A stretch of DNA of 64,000 nucleotides from Paraburkholderia bannensis (lineage in GTDB: Bacteria > Pseudomonadota > Gammaproteobacteria > Burkholderiales > Burkholderiaceae), in assembly GCF_014200455.1 (NCBI RefSeq), contig NZ_JACHBW010000014.1, positions 1-64,000 of the forward strand, read 5' to 3'. Under the pieces are notes generated by a model, which saw only the letters and a list, made by a program, of their open reading frames with translations, had not been told where the DNA came from and made no database searches. The stretch's first letter is position 1. Every line of letters begins with the position of its first letter. Below are positions 33,925-42,705 of the stretch, piece after piece. Both the position numbers and the translations under genes were made by a program.

Positions 33925-35505
33925 ATGCTGCGTAGCGCGCCGCACGGACCGCAGCGCGCCTCAACTTCTCACTTTGCACCCGACATGCAACAAGGCACTC
34001 CGGCCACCGCCGCCAGCTTTGCCAGTATGGGCGTCGATCTGCTCGACTTCTTCGACGTCACGCCCACCTCCCTGTGGCTCGAAGACTATAGTCTGCTGCG
34101 CGCCCTGTTCGAGCGCTGGCGCGAGGCCGGCGTGACCGATATCCGCGCCTGGCTCGAAGAGGATCCGCGCCGCGTAGCCGAATGCTCGGCGTGCATTCGC
34201 GTGCTCAAGGTGAACCGGCATACGCTCGCGCTCTATGGCGCGCGCAGTCACGAGGAACTCACCGCCCACCTCGCCGAAGTCCTGCGCGACGATATGTTCC
34301 AGGCGCACGTGGGCGAACTCGAACAGATGTGGCAAGGCAGTTCCACCTTCGAAAGCAAGAGCGTGAACTACACGCTAGGCGGCCGCCGCATGGATATTTT
34401 GCTGCGCGGCGTGATCCTGCCGGGCCACGAAAACGACTGGAGCCGCGTGCTCGTTTCGATCGAAGACGTCTCGGCGCTCGAAGAAGCGCGTCATCGGGCG
34501 GCCGCGAGCGAGCAATACGCGCTCGGCGTTTTCGAGCATGCGCCGGTGTCGCTGTGGGTCGAAAATTTTTCGGCGATCCGTGAGTTGCTGGACGAAGTAC
34601 GCATGCAGGGCATCGTCGATTTCCGCACTTTTACCGACGTGCACCCCGAATTTGTCGAGCGCTGCATGAGCGAAATCCAGGTGCTCGACGTCAATCACTA
34701 CACGCTGGGCATGTATCGCGCGCCGGACAAGGCAACGCTGCTCGCGCGCCTGCCGCAGGTTTTCCGCGACGAAATGCGCCCGCATTTTCGCGAGCAATTG
34801 CTCGACCTGTGGGAAGGCCGTCTGTTCCAGCAACGCGAAGTCATCAATTACGCGCTCGACGGCAGCGAACTCAACGTCCATCTGCAATTCTCGGTGTTTC
34901 CGGGTCATGAACAAAGCTGGGATCTCGTGCTGCTCGCTCTGACCGACATCACGGCGCGCAAGAAAGCCGAGGCTTACCTCGAATTCCTCGGCAAGCACGA
35001 CGTTCTCACCAAGCTCAAGAATCGCTCCTTTTACGTCGATGAAGTGAACAGGCTGCAGCGCAAGGGCCCGTTCCCGGTCAGCGCGATCGTACTGGACATG
35101 GACAATCTGAAGACCGTCAACGATCAGCTCGGCCACGCGTGCGGCGACGCATTGCTGCGCCGCGCCGGCGAAGTGCTGGCGAAAGCGATCCAGAAACCCT
35201 ACCAGGCCGCACGGATTGGCGGCGACGAATTCGCGGTGCTGATGCCCGGCGCCGACGCGCGCGATGCCGAAATTGTCGCGGACAGCATCGGCAAGCTGGT
35301 CGAGCTGAACAACCAGTTCTATGGCGGCCCGCGTTTGAGCTTTTCGCTGGGCTGGGCCTGCTGCGAGGAAGGCGAAAGCGTGGAAGGCATGCTGCGTAGC
35401 GCGGACGCGGCCATGTACGAGGCCAAGCGTCGCCGTAACGAACTCGCGCGCCATGGCGCTGCGTCGCCGGAACAGCTCGCGACCTCGCGCAAGGACGCTC
35501 TCTAG
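33925..35505 (+). CDS. Diguanylate cyclase with duplicated PAS-like sensor repeats
   Basis: A 526-residue protein. Two related sensory units of about 130 residues (roughly 35-165 and 170-315) align to each other: PTSLWLEDYSLLRALFERW with APVSLWVENFSAIRELLDE, and VLKVNRHTLALYGA with VLDVNHYTLGMYRA. Each ends like a PAS/PAC domain. The C-terminal GGDEF domain has the intact motif RIGGDEFAVL, so c-di-GMP synthesis is expected, and no RxxD inhibitory site just before it. No membrane span is seen; it should be cytoplasmic. The start one base after the NIPSNAP stop suggests coupling; the ATG at 33985 is an alternative. Confidence 0.85.
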   Translation: MLRSAPHGPQRASTSHFAPDMQQGTPATAASFASMGVDLLDFFDVTPTSLWLEDYSLLRALFERWREAGVTDIRAWLEEDPRRVAECSACIRVLKVNRHTLALYGARSHEELTAHLAEVLRDDMFQAHVGELEQMWQGSSTFESKSVNYTLGGRRMDILLRGVILPGHENDWSRVLVSIEDVSALEEARHRAAASEQYALGVFEHAPVSLWVENFSAIRELLDEVRMQGIVDFRTFTDVHPEFVERCMSEIQVLDVNHYTLGMYRAPDKATLLARLPQVFRDEMRPHFREQLLDLWEGRLFQQREVINYALDGSELNVHLQFSVFPGHEQSWDLVLLALTDITARKKAEAYLEFLGKHDVLTKLKNRSFYVDEVNRLQRKGPFPVSAIVLDMDNLKTVNDQLGHACGDALLRRAGEVLAKAIQKPYQAARIGGDEFAVLMPGADARDAEIVADSIGKLVELNNQFYGGPRLSFSLGWACCEEGESVEGMLRSADAAMYEAKRRRNELARHGAASPEQLATSRKDAL

Positions 35506-35549
35506 GCCATCACTTCGGACAACGCATATTTTGCCGATGTAAACGGCAA

Positions 35550-35582
35550 CCGGGAGCGGGACGCAATGCGTTCCGCTCCCGG
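35550..35582. terminator. Long stem-loop between GGDEF and HU genes
   Basis: CCGGGAGCGG (35550-35559) pairs with CCGCTCCCGG (35573-35582), with an inner ACGC-AAT-GCGT. It lies 45 bases after the GGDEF stop. No T-run follows on either strand. It could serve both convergent genes. Confidence 0.6.
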
Positions 35583-35719
35583 AGTGTGATGCAACCTACC
35601 GCCGCGCATGCGCAGCCGAAACCGCGCAGTGGGCGTGAATCGGTTCGAACGCAACCAAGGCGCAAAACGCCCGCGTCACGTCATGAACCGCGCACGCGCC
35701 GCGCGGCGGCGGCCAGGCA

Positions 35720-35998
35720 TCACGACGCGTTGACGGCGTCCTTGAAGGCCTTCCCGGCCGTGAACTTGACCGTCTTGGCCGCAGCGATCTGGATTTCCGC
35801 GCCCGTGGCCGGGTTGCGGCCGACGCGTGCTGCACGCTGGCCGGTCGAGAACGAACCGAAGCCGACGAGCTGCACGGAATCGCCCGACGTGACCGCCTTG
35901 GTGACCACTTCGAGGATCGCGTCGATTGCCGCGCCCGTGGCTGCCTTGGTCTCGCCCGTGCTTGCGGCGACTGCGTCAATGAGTTCCTGTTTGTTCAT
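35720..35998 (-). CDS. HU-family nucleoid DNA-binding protein
   Basis: A 92-residue HU protein, the usual length. MNKQELIDAVAASTG and the arm motif GFGSFSTGQRAARVGRNPATG are diagnostic, ending AGKAFKDAVN. It binds and bends DNA without strong sequence preference as a dimer. AGGTAG precedes the ATG. It sits alone between a signalling gene and the puuA gene. Confidence 0.93.
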   Translation of the reverse strand: MNKQELIDAVAASTGETKAATGAAIDAILEVVTKAVTSGDSVQLVGFGSFSTGQRAARVGRNPATGAEIQIAAAKTVKFTAGKAFKDAVNAS

Positions 35999-36174
35999 CT
36001 GCTACCTGTATTGAGTTGAGAAAACCTGCATACCCTACCTCACGCGGGCAAAACAGGCAAATCGCGTTGCATATCGAAACGTAAGGCACACGGGGCTTAC
36101 AGACGCCCCGGGTGGGCAGGAACGATTCATGCAAGGCGATTTTCTCAGCTATTTAGTGTCTATTTCGCGTATTT

Positions 36175-37521
36175 TTACAAAAACCACCGATATTCGCGTG
36201 CGGCAATTGCGTTCATAAAATCGAGGTGGTCCTGCCGTCTATTTTCGCAATAGACCATCACAAAGTCCTCGCCGAGCGCCTCGCGCACCCCGGCGTGGCT
36301 GCGCATGGCGGCCACCGCCGAGAGCATATCGCCCGGAAAATCGACCCCGCTCGCGCGGTTTTCGTTGAGCGGCGCGATTGGTTCGCGACCCGCATCGAGC
36401 CCATATTCGATCCCGGCGAGGATGGCGGCGAGCACCAGATAGGGGTTGGCGTCGGCGCCGGCGAGCCGATGCTCGATGCGCAAATTCGCCTCGTCCGACT
36501 CCGGAATGCGGATGCAGGCGTCGCGATCCTCGAAGCCCCAGCTCGCCCGGCTAGCCGCATTCACCATCGCGCCATAGCGCCGGAATGCGTTGTGACTGGC
36601 GGCAAAAATCGGCATGCAATGCGGCAGCAGCGCCAGACACCCCGCCACGGCATGACGCAGGGCGCGCCGCTCGTGCGCCGCCAGCACGTTGCGGCCCGCC
36701 TCGTCGTAGAGACTGACGTGAACGTGCATGCCGCTGCCCGGCGCATCGAGCCAGGGCTTCGACATAAAGCTCGCGCGGTAGCCGTGTCGCATTGCCACGC
36801 CTCGGGTGCTGCGGCAGAACAGCGCCGACCAGTCAGCCGCGCGCAACGCGTCCTCGCAGTGGCCGAAGTTGATTTCGAACTGGCCGGGGCCCAGCTCCGC
36901 AGTGATGACCGTTGCGTCGACACCCTGTTCGCGCGCCGTCTCGACCATCTCGTGCAGCACCGGCGCGAAACGCGAAAGCCGTTCGATATGCATATTCGGC
37001 TGATCGTCGGGATCGTCGCACAGCGGGTCGCGCGCGTGCTGCGGCAGTCCCTCGCGCAGCTTCGCGTCGAACAGATAGAACTCCAGCTCGAAGGCGACCA
37101 CCGGTTTGAGACCCCGCCGCGCGAAACGCTCCAGCACGCGCGCAAGCACTTCGCGCGGCTCGAATGCAATCGGCGCGGCCGTGCCGTCCGAGGTGATGAG
37201 CATCTGCGCGAGCGGCTGCTGCTCCCAGCGCACCCGTTTGAGCGTGCCCGGCACGAGACGGCGCGCGGCGTCGGGATCGCCATCGTGAAAGCAGTATTCG
37301 CCGATCGGATACACACCGCCCTGCGCGCCCAGCAGGATGCAGTTTTGCGGCAGCTTGAGCATGGCGCCGGCGGCGACTTTTTCCAGCATGCCGATGGGGT
37401 AACGCTTGCCATAGAAATGGCCCGGCAGATCGAGGCAGATCAGATCGACATACTGCACGTCGGGATGGGTCGCGCGAAAAGCGCGTACTTCGCTCAGGAG
37501 ATCGGGGGCGAGGTCGGTCAC
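36175..37521 (-). CDS. puuA: Gamma-glutamylputrescine synthetase-like (PuuA/GS family)
   Basis: A 448-residue glutamine-synthetase-fold ligase that joins glutamate to putrescine at the cost of ATP. Seen: AFELEFYLFD, the metal-binding GQFEINFGH, and the ATP-site GSGMHVHVSLYD, then IRIPESDEANLRIEHRLAGADANPY. It starts with GTG at 37521; AAGGA lies six bases ahead. The last gene of a puuB-puuR-puuA set. The next enzyme PuuB is at 38206; PuuC is 34 kb away. Confidence 0.85.
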   Translation of the reverse strand: MTDLAPDLLSEVRAFRATHPDVQYVDLICLDLPGHFYGKRYPIGMLEKVAAGAMLKLPQNCILLGAQGGVYPIGEYCFHDGDPDAARRLVPGTLKRVRWEQQPLAQMLITSDGTAAPIAFEPREVLARVLERFARRGLKPVVAFELEFYLFDAKLREGLPQHARDPLCDDPDDQPNMHIERLSRFAPVLHEMVETAREQGVDATVITAELGPGQFEINFGHCEDALRAADWSALFCRSTRGVAMRHGYRASFMSKPWLDAPGSGMHVHVSLYDEAGRNVLAAHERRALRHAVAGCLALLPHCMPIFAASHNAFRRYGAMVNAASRASWGFEDRDACIRIPESDEANLRIEHRLAGADANPYLVLAAILAGIEYGLDAGREPIAPLNENRASGVDFPGDMLSAVAAMRSHAGVREALGEDFVMVYCENRRQDHLDFMNAIAAREYRWFL

Positions 37522-37633
37522 GTCGGGTCCTTTTATACGCCAGCAGTTTTAATCTGGATTACGAACTAATTAAAAGACGAGCACGCGTTGAAAAGCGTGC
37601 TGAAACTCCATCAATCGTGGCTTTGACCTGCGA

Positions 37634-38191
37634 TCAGGTGAACACCCAAAGCACGCGCGCCGGCTGCTCCGCGAGATTCGCATAACTGAAGCGGCAACGC
37701 GAAGGCAACTGGAAACTGTCGCCGGCTTTGAGCGTGACCGGTTCGCCGTCACTGTCGAGCCAGATCGTCAGCTCGCCATCGAGCACGAAACCGCCCTGCT
37801 CGTCACTATCGTCGACGGGACGCTCGCCGCTGGTCGCACCTGGCTCCAGCAGACTTTCGAGCATCGAAAAGCCCGACGACATGCTCGGCGACACCAGCAC
37901 ATCCGTGATGCCGCCACCGTAATAAAGCGTGCGGCGCTCGCCCGGACGCGTCACCCACGGCAGCGCGCGCGGCTTGCTCACGCTGTAGAAGTAGGTCGTG
38001 GGCGTCTGCAAGGCCTCGCCGATGGCAGTGAGATCGGCAACAGTCGGTCGCGACAGGCCGCGCTCGACCTGGGAGAGAAACCCCACCGAACGCCCGATGC
38101 GCTGCGCCAGCTCCGAAAGCGTCACCTTCTTGTGCTTGCGCAGATCGCGAATCAGGATCGCGAGTCCTTCGATCTCTTCCTGCCTGTCCAT
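37634..38191 (-). CDS. puuR: PuuR-like repressor (Xre HTH plus cupin)
   Basis: A 185-residue regulator. An Xre-type HTH lies at about 10-65 (LRKHKKVTLSELAQRIGRSVGFLSQVERGLSRPT). A cupin ligand domain lies at about 105-182 (FSMLESLLEPGA, then LDGELTIWLDSDG). This architecture is that of PuuR, the putrescine-responsive repressor. It sits between puuB and puuA, 14 bases after puuB, so it is likely autoregulated. Its operator may be the dyad at 39503-39558. Confidence 0.85.
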   Translation of the reverse strand: MDRQEEIEGLAILIRDLRKHKKVTLSELAQRIGRSVGFLSQVERGLSRPTVADLTAIGEALQTPTTYFYSVSKPRALPWVTRPGERRTLYYGGGITDVLVSPSMSSGFSMLESLLEPGATSGERPVDDSDEQGGFVLDGELTIWLDSDGEPVTLKAGDSFQLPSRCRFSYANLAEQPARVLWVFT

Positions 38192-38205
38192 GCCGGTTTC
38201 CCCCT

Positions 38206-39495
38206 CTAAACGACGTCGCGCAGGCGATACCAGAACTTGCCCAGCGCTTCGAGCGGCGCAGCCAGGGCATCGCCGCCCGGAAAACGCGGATTATGGATGG
38301 CCTCGTAGTGCGAGAGCAAGCGCGTATCGCCGAGGATCGCGTCGGATACCGCGCGCGCCGCGGCCAGCGTCGGCAGCACGCCATGACCGGAGAAACCTTG
38401 CAGCCAGTAGCGTCCGCGTGCATGCCCCACGTCGGGCGTGCGCCGGATGCTGATGTCGATATGACCGCCCCACGCATGCTCGAATTCGACGCCGCGCAGT
38501 TGCGGAAATGCGCGTTCGAGACTCGGCCGGATGGCCGCACGGATGTCCTTCGGGATACCGCCCAGATAAGTGCAGGCGCCGCCGAACAGCAGCCGGTGAT
38601 CGGGACTCAAACGGAAATAGTCGGGCACGAACTGATTGTCGATCACGCAACTATTGCGCGGCAGCAGTTCGCTCGCGAGCGCGGGATCGAGCGGCGCGGT
38701 CGCCACCTGATACGTGCCGACCGGCAACACGCGGCGCGCCAGTTCGCTGTCGAGCCGGTCGATATAGGCGTTGCAGGCGAGCACCAGGGTATCCGCGCGA
38801 ATTGATCCATCGGGCGTGTTCGCGATGAAACCGGATGGCGTTTCGCGCCACTTGAGCACGCGGGTCCGCTCGAAAATGCGGCCGCCCGCGCGCTCAATGG
38901 CGGCGGCGATGCCCAGCGCGAGCTTGAGTGGATTGAGGTGGCCCGCTTCGGGATCGTAGAGCGCGGCGCGATAGCGCGGGCTGCCGATCCAGTCGGGCAT
39001 GTCCTGTTGCGGGATCACGCGCAACGCGTCGTAGCCCCACTTCTGCGCCGCCTCATCGCGTGCCTCTGCGAGCAGCGCGACGCGGTTGCGCTTCACGGCG
39101 GCCCACAGACTGCCGGGCCGGTAATCGATGTCGAAACCATGACGCTGCGACAACTCGCGCACTTCGCGCGCAGCCCAGCGCATGCTGTCCCAGAGTTCGC
39201 GGGCGCGCTCAACGCCCAGCGAATGCTCAAGCGGCCCCATATCGCACGACCAGCCCAGCAAAGCCTGACCGCCGTTGCGGCCCGATGCGGCCCAGGCCAC
39301 CCGGCTCGCCTCGACCACGACGACGCGTTTGCCGGCAAGCGCGAGACGCAAGGCCGTATGCAGACCGCTGAATCCCGCGCCGACGATCAAGACGTCCGCG
39401 TCGCAATCCTCTTGCAGCGCCGGGCGCACGGGCGCTGCGGCAGGCAGCGTGCGGGCGTAGTAACTCTCTACGTGCTGGGGCGACTCGACGAACAT
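38206..39495 (-). CDS. puuB: Gamma-glutamylputrescine oxidase-like FAD oxidoreductase (PuuB)
   Basis: A 429-residue DAO-type flavoprotein. The FAD motif is ADVLIVGAGFSGLHTALRLA, followed by SGRNGGQALLGWSCD and the C-terminal YWLQGFSGHGVLPT. PuuB oxidises gamma-glutamylputrescine to the aldehyde, with release of ammonia and H2O2. First gene of the puuBRA set. Two paired sites and a central palindrome flank its promoter. Length fits E. coli PuuB (426). Confidence 0.85.
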   Translation of the reverse strand: MFVESPQHVESYYARTLPAAAPVRPALQEDCDADVLIVGAGFSGLHTALRLALAGKRVVVVEASRVAWAASGRNGGQALLGWSCDMGPLEHSLGVERARELWDSMRWAAREVRELSQRHGFDIDYRPGSLWAAVKRNRVALLAEARDEAAQKWGYDALRVIPQQDMPDWIGSPRYRAALYDPEAGHLNPLKLALGIAAAIERAGGRIFERTRVLKWRETPSGFIANTPDGSIRADTLVLACNAYIDRLDSELARRVLPVGTYQVATAPLDPALASELLPRNSCVIDNQFVPDYFRLSPDHRLLFGGACTYLGGIPKDIRAAIRPSLERAFPQLRGVEFEHAWGGHIDISIRRTPDVGHARGRYWLQGFSGHGVLPTLAAARAVSDAILGDTRLLSHYEAIHNPRFPGGDALAAPLEALGKFWYRLRDVV

Positions 39496-39502
39496 GGCGG
39501 CA

Positions 39503-39558
39503 TCCGTGAAATTTTATCGGCTTAATTTCATGAAAAATTAGCACGGCAATTTCACGGA
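39503..39558 (-). promoter_or_regulatory. Composite dyad operator upstream of puuB
   Basis: TCCGTGAAATT (39503-39513) and AATTTCACGGA (39548-39558) form a perfect 11-base inverted repeat. Exactly at its centre (39530.5) lies the perfect palindrome TTTCATGAAA (39526-39535), with 12 bases on each side. All three elements share TTTCA/TGAAA and are spaced about 22 bases, or two helical turns. The outer left half is eight bases ahead of the puuB ATG. The likely ligand is the PuuR-like protein. Confidence 0.65.
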
Positions 39559-39591
39559 GGCAAGCGGGGGGTTTCCTGCCCCCTTATCGAC

Positions 39592-40302
39592 TCATCGGCC
39601 GGCAGCAGCGGCCCGGCGCGCCCATTCGCGCACATACGCCGGTTCACCGTCTGGCAGCAAGTCGCCGTCGCGCTCGGGCGCGAGCGGTTGAAGCGCCATC
39701 GGCAGCACACCCGCCCAGACCGGGCGATCGAGATCCTCCTCGTCGTCCTTGACGCCGTGCGCGCGTACTTTCGCGACCGCTTCGTCGAGCGGCAGGCGCA
39801 GCACCGTGGTCGCGGCCAGTTCGTTGCGCTTCCCCGCGCGCGCTTCGTGCACACGTCCGGGCGCGATGTGCTCCATGAATGCGTCGAGGGCGGCGCTCTT
39901 ATGGTCGTCCGCGACGACTTCGAAGGCCCCGTAGATCATCGCCGAGCGATAGTTCATCGAGTGATTGAACGCCGATCGTGCGAGCACCAGGCAATCGATG
40001 TGTGTGACGGTCACGCAGACCTGCGCGCCCTCGGCGGCGAGTTTGAGCATGCGGCTGCCATTGGAGCCGTGGATGTAGAGATGATCGCCCTCGCGCCAGC
40101 ACGCGGTGGGAATGCAATGGACGCCTTGAGCATCGGCAAAGGCGACGTGGCAGACGTAGGCTGCATCGAGAATCGCGTGCAGCGTGGCGGGATCATAATC
40201 GGCGCGCTGGGCGATGCGTCGCACACGCGTGCGCGACGACGGCGCGCCCTGGGTTGCGACGGAATCGACGGAGTCGGTATCGTTGTTGTCGCTCTGGGAC
40301 AT
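39592..40302 (-). CDS. Pyridoxamine 5'-phosphate oxidase-like flavin-binding protein (NimA type)
   Basis: A 236-residue split-barrel flavoprotein of the PNPOx-like/NimA group. Seen: DAAYVCHVAF, IPTACWREGDHLYIHGSNGSRM, CVTVTHIDCLVLARSAFNHSMNYRSAMIYG, matching the family core. The substrate is unknown. AGGAGA lies upstream of the ATG. It is collinear with the puu genes but separated from puuB by the dyad operator, so it is probably a separate unit. Confidence 0.82.
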   Translation of the reverse strand: MSQSDNNDTDSVDSVATQGAPSSRTRVRRIAQRADYDPATLHAILDAAYVCHVAFADAQGVHCIPTACWREGDHLYIHGSNGSRMLKLAAEGAQVCVTVTHIDCLVLARSAFNHSMNYRSAMIYGAFEVVADDHKSAALDAFMEHIAPGRVHEARAGKRNELAATTVLRLPLDEAVAKVRAHGVKDDEEDLDRPVWAGVLPMALQPLAPERDGDLLPDGEPAYVREWARRAAAAGR

Positions 40303-40429
40303 CCTCGGCTTCTCCTGTTCAGGGGTGGGGAAAGCCGATCACGTTAGCGAAGCCGTGGCTCCAACGGTAGACCCAGCATGAGCTCAAGACATAGGGCCAG
40401 CATGCCTCGCGGATTCTGCAGGGCTATCG

Positions 40430-41461
40430 TCAGTCCTTTACCGGCTTTTTGCGCATAACACGCAACGGCTTGGCCGCGCTGTCTGTCGCCCGAGCCGCGC
40501 GCCGTGGCGTGCGGCGCGCACCCGGCGCGACATGCGCGGGTGCTGCCGCATTCGCCTTGCTGCGTAATGTTTCGAGTTCTTCCGTTTGCGTAGCGTGCGC
40601 CGTGCGCAGCGCATCCAGACGCCCTTCGAGCATCCCGGCCTGATGCCGCAGATCGCCCAGTTGGCCTTGCAGCGCCTGCATTTCAGTGCGCGCGGTCTCT
40701 TCGGCGAGCGTGGCGCGTTTGCTTGCGGCCTCAAGATCGCGTTGCAGGCGCGCATTGGCGGCGCGTTCGCGCTCGATTTCGAGCAGCGCGCGTCTTTCTG
40801 CCGCCTGCAGACGCGTTTGCGCGAGTTCGGCGCCCGCGCGTAGCTTGTCGAGTTCCGCGGCGAAGTCGGCACGCGCCTGGACGAGTGCAGCGTCGCGGTC
40901 CCGGCCCGCCTGCTCAAGGCCGGCGATTTGTCCTTCCAGCGCCACGCGGGTGGCTTCGCCCGCTGCCTGCGCCTGCTCCAGTTCGTGGATGCGGACCTGC
41001 GCGGCGAGCAAGGCCGTGGTCCGCTGCTCCAGCGCCGTTTCCGTGCGCGCGAGATCGTTCTGCAAGGCAATGACGCGGGCCTCAGCTTCGCGCCGCGCCT
41101 CGCTGACTTCGCCTCGCAACACTTCCAGCGACGCCTGCGCGGCTGCCGTGGCGCGCGTCCACAACGCAGCGACCAGTTCCCCTGCTGCGCCCTGCAACTC
41201 TTCTGGCAGATCCGCATGCTCAATACGCACGCGGCTCTTTTCGCGCAATTCGGCCCAGAACTCGGAGAGAACCGCCGTGGGTGTGCCCATGCTGCCGCGT
41301 CGCACCAACTGATAGAGGCGGTTGGCGGTAGGCGTCACGCCGAAGCGGAAGAACAGCAGGGCGCAGACCTCCCGATACAACTCCCGCGTCTTGGGAAATT
41401 CAACCTTAAGACGTTCGATTTCAGCGGTGATGCGGACTTCGTCGGGAGCAGCGTCGGTCAT
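40430..41461 (-). CDS. KfrA-like DNA-binding coiled-coil protein
   Basis: A 343-residue protein from the ATG at 41461. The N-terminal KfrA_N domain (about 10-115, ITAEIERLKVEFPKTRELYRE, RLYQLVRRGSMGTPTAVLSEFW) is followed by a long, Ala/Glu/Gln/Arg-rich coiled coil (about 115-300), then a basic Ala/Arg/Lys tail. KfrA on IncP plasmids is an autoregulator with a role in segregation. A chromosomal copy may act in nucleoid organisation; that is inference. An AT-rich dyad lies about 80 bases upstream. Confidence 0.8.
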   Translation of the reverse strand: MTDAAPDEVRITAEIERLKVEFPKTRELYREVCALLFFRFGVTPTANRLYQLVRRGSMGTPTAVLSEFWAELREKSRVRIEHADLPEELQGAAGELVAALWTRATAAAQASLEVLRGEVSEARREAEARVIALQNDLARTETALEQRTTALLAAQVRIHELEQAQAAGEATRVALEGQIAGLEQAGRDRDAALVQARADFAAELDKLRAGAELAQTRLQAAERRALLEIERERAANARLQRDLEAASKRATLAEETARTEMQALQGQLGDLRHQAGMLEGRLDALRTAHATQTEELETLRSKANAAAPAHVAPGARRTPRRAARATDSAAKPLRVMRKKPVKD

Positions 41462-41539
41462 AGTGGGGCTCAATGCTTTTGATTGATAAATATTACAACG
41501 TAAACCGTCAATTTTCTACTTTTTGTTATCATTATTTAG

Positions 41540-41557
41540 ACATTACTTTTATAATGT
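41540..41557. promoter_or_regulatory. AT-rich dyad ACATTA-N6-TAATGT upstream of the KfrA-like gene
   Basis: A perfect 6-base inverted repeat lies within a sharply AT-rich stretch (about 41480-41575) that contrasts with the GC-rich surroundings. It is a candidate autoregulatory site for the KfrA-like protein, which is transcribed away from it. Confidence 0.5.
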
Positions 41558-41667
41558 TCGAATTTAAAGTGCAGCATGCTTGATTGAGCGCGCCTTGCGC
41601 CCGTGCCTGTCGATTTGTGAGAAGTTGCGAAGCTCGCCGGGCGCGAGCCGCCAGAAAGGAAACGCGA

Positions 41668-42168
41668 TCAGCCCTGCTCTTGGCGAGCCAGGCGCTCGTG
41701 CAGCGCGCCAATCTCCGAATCCGCGAACACTTCGATGCCATGCGCGCGGAGCAATGCCGCGGTCACCCCTGCCCCTGCATGACGCCGGGCCGAAAAACTG
41801 CCGTCGTAAATAAACCGGCTACCGCACGAAGGGCTACCGTCGATGAGCAAAGCAAAGCGGCAATCATGCTCGCGTGCTGCCGCGAGGGCCGCCCGCGCAC
41901 CCACCACGAACAGCGCCGTCACATCGGCCCCAGCCAGATCGACCACCTGCGCATCACCCGCCAGCACCGCTTCACCCGACTGCGCCTGTGCGATTTCCGC
42001 CGCCGGTCGCGGCACACCAAAACCACCCATCAATTCGGGGCAAACGGAAACGATGCGCCCTTCGCGCTGCCACTCGTCAAGCAGCGGATGCGCGAGCGTC
42101 TTCGCCGCGCCGTTGTATCGGACCGGGCTGCCAAGCAGACACGCACTGACGAGAATCTTGTGAATCAT
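41668..42168 (-). CDS. DUF523 family protein
   Basis: A 166-residue DUF523 protein starting MIHKILVSACLLGSPVRYNG. The family motifs VCPELMGGFGVPRPAAE and LLIDGSPSCGS are intact. Conserved Cys residues (SACLLG, VCPE, PSCGS) suggest metal or thiol chemistry, but no function is established. It ends ahead of the KfrA gene on the same strand. Confidence 0.87.
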   Translation of the reverse strand: MIHKILVSACLLGSPVRYNGAAKTLAHPLLDEWQREGRIVSVCPELMGGFGVPRPAAEIAQAQSGEAVLAGDAQVVDLAGADVTALFVVGARAALAAAREHDCRFALLIDGSPSCGSRFIYDGSFSARRHAGAGVTAALLRAHGIEVFADSEIGALHERLARQEQG

Positions 42169-42216
42169 CGAAATTGAGGCGGAGGCGGCAAGCGGAAAAC
42201 TGGAACCGCGCAACCG

Positions 42217-42564
42217 TCACTGATCCTTCGCAGCGCGCATCAACGCTTCAGAGAGTTTGTCGAAATGACGCAACGCGGCAGGCGTGAGTTCGACCTGCTT
42301 GCGGCGTGCGTCCTCGGTATCGCCCAGACGGATCCAGCCCTTCTCGCGCATCGATGTCAGCCGCGCATGCAGCGTGGCCGGCGACCCCAGTTCGCTCTTG
42401 CCCATGATGTCCCGCACGGACAGGCGTTCGTGCGTCTGATTAACGCGCGCCACCAGTTCAAGGATGCGCTGTTCGAGCGGATCGAGCGCCGGCAGCGCGG
42501 GCAGGCCGCGCAGCGCATCCGCCAGTTGCAGGAAACGGAAGTAGATATCAGCAGGGCGCGTCAT
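42217..42564 (-). CDS. MarR-like winged-helix regulator
   Basis: A 115-residue protein from MTRPADIYFRFLQ. Helices flank a winged HTH (about 35-100: EQRILELVARVNQTHERLSVRDIMGKSELGSPATLHARLTSMREKGWIRLGDTEDARRKQ reads as recognition helix and wing). It is shorter than most MarR proteins (about 140). No clear Shine-Dalgarno sequence. Located 48 bases ahead of the DUF523 gene; target unknown. Confidence 0.7.
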   Translation of the reverse strand: MTRPADIYFRFLQLADALRGLPALPALDPLEQRILELVARVNQTHERLSVRDIMGKSELGSPATLHARLTSMREKGWIRLGDTEDARRKQVELTPAALRHFDKLSEALMRAAKDQ

Positions 42565-42705
42565 GGTGAGGAAGTCGCCTATCGTCGACTGCAGTCCTTC
42601 CCATGCATGTCGCGCGCATGGGAGCGCGAGGCATTCTACCGCGCCGATAAGCGCACCACTGCTTTTGCATCGGGGATCTGGCGCCACGATGCCGGAGGCT
42701 TTCTT

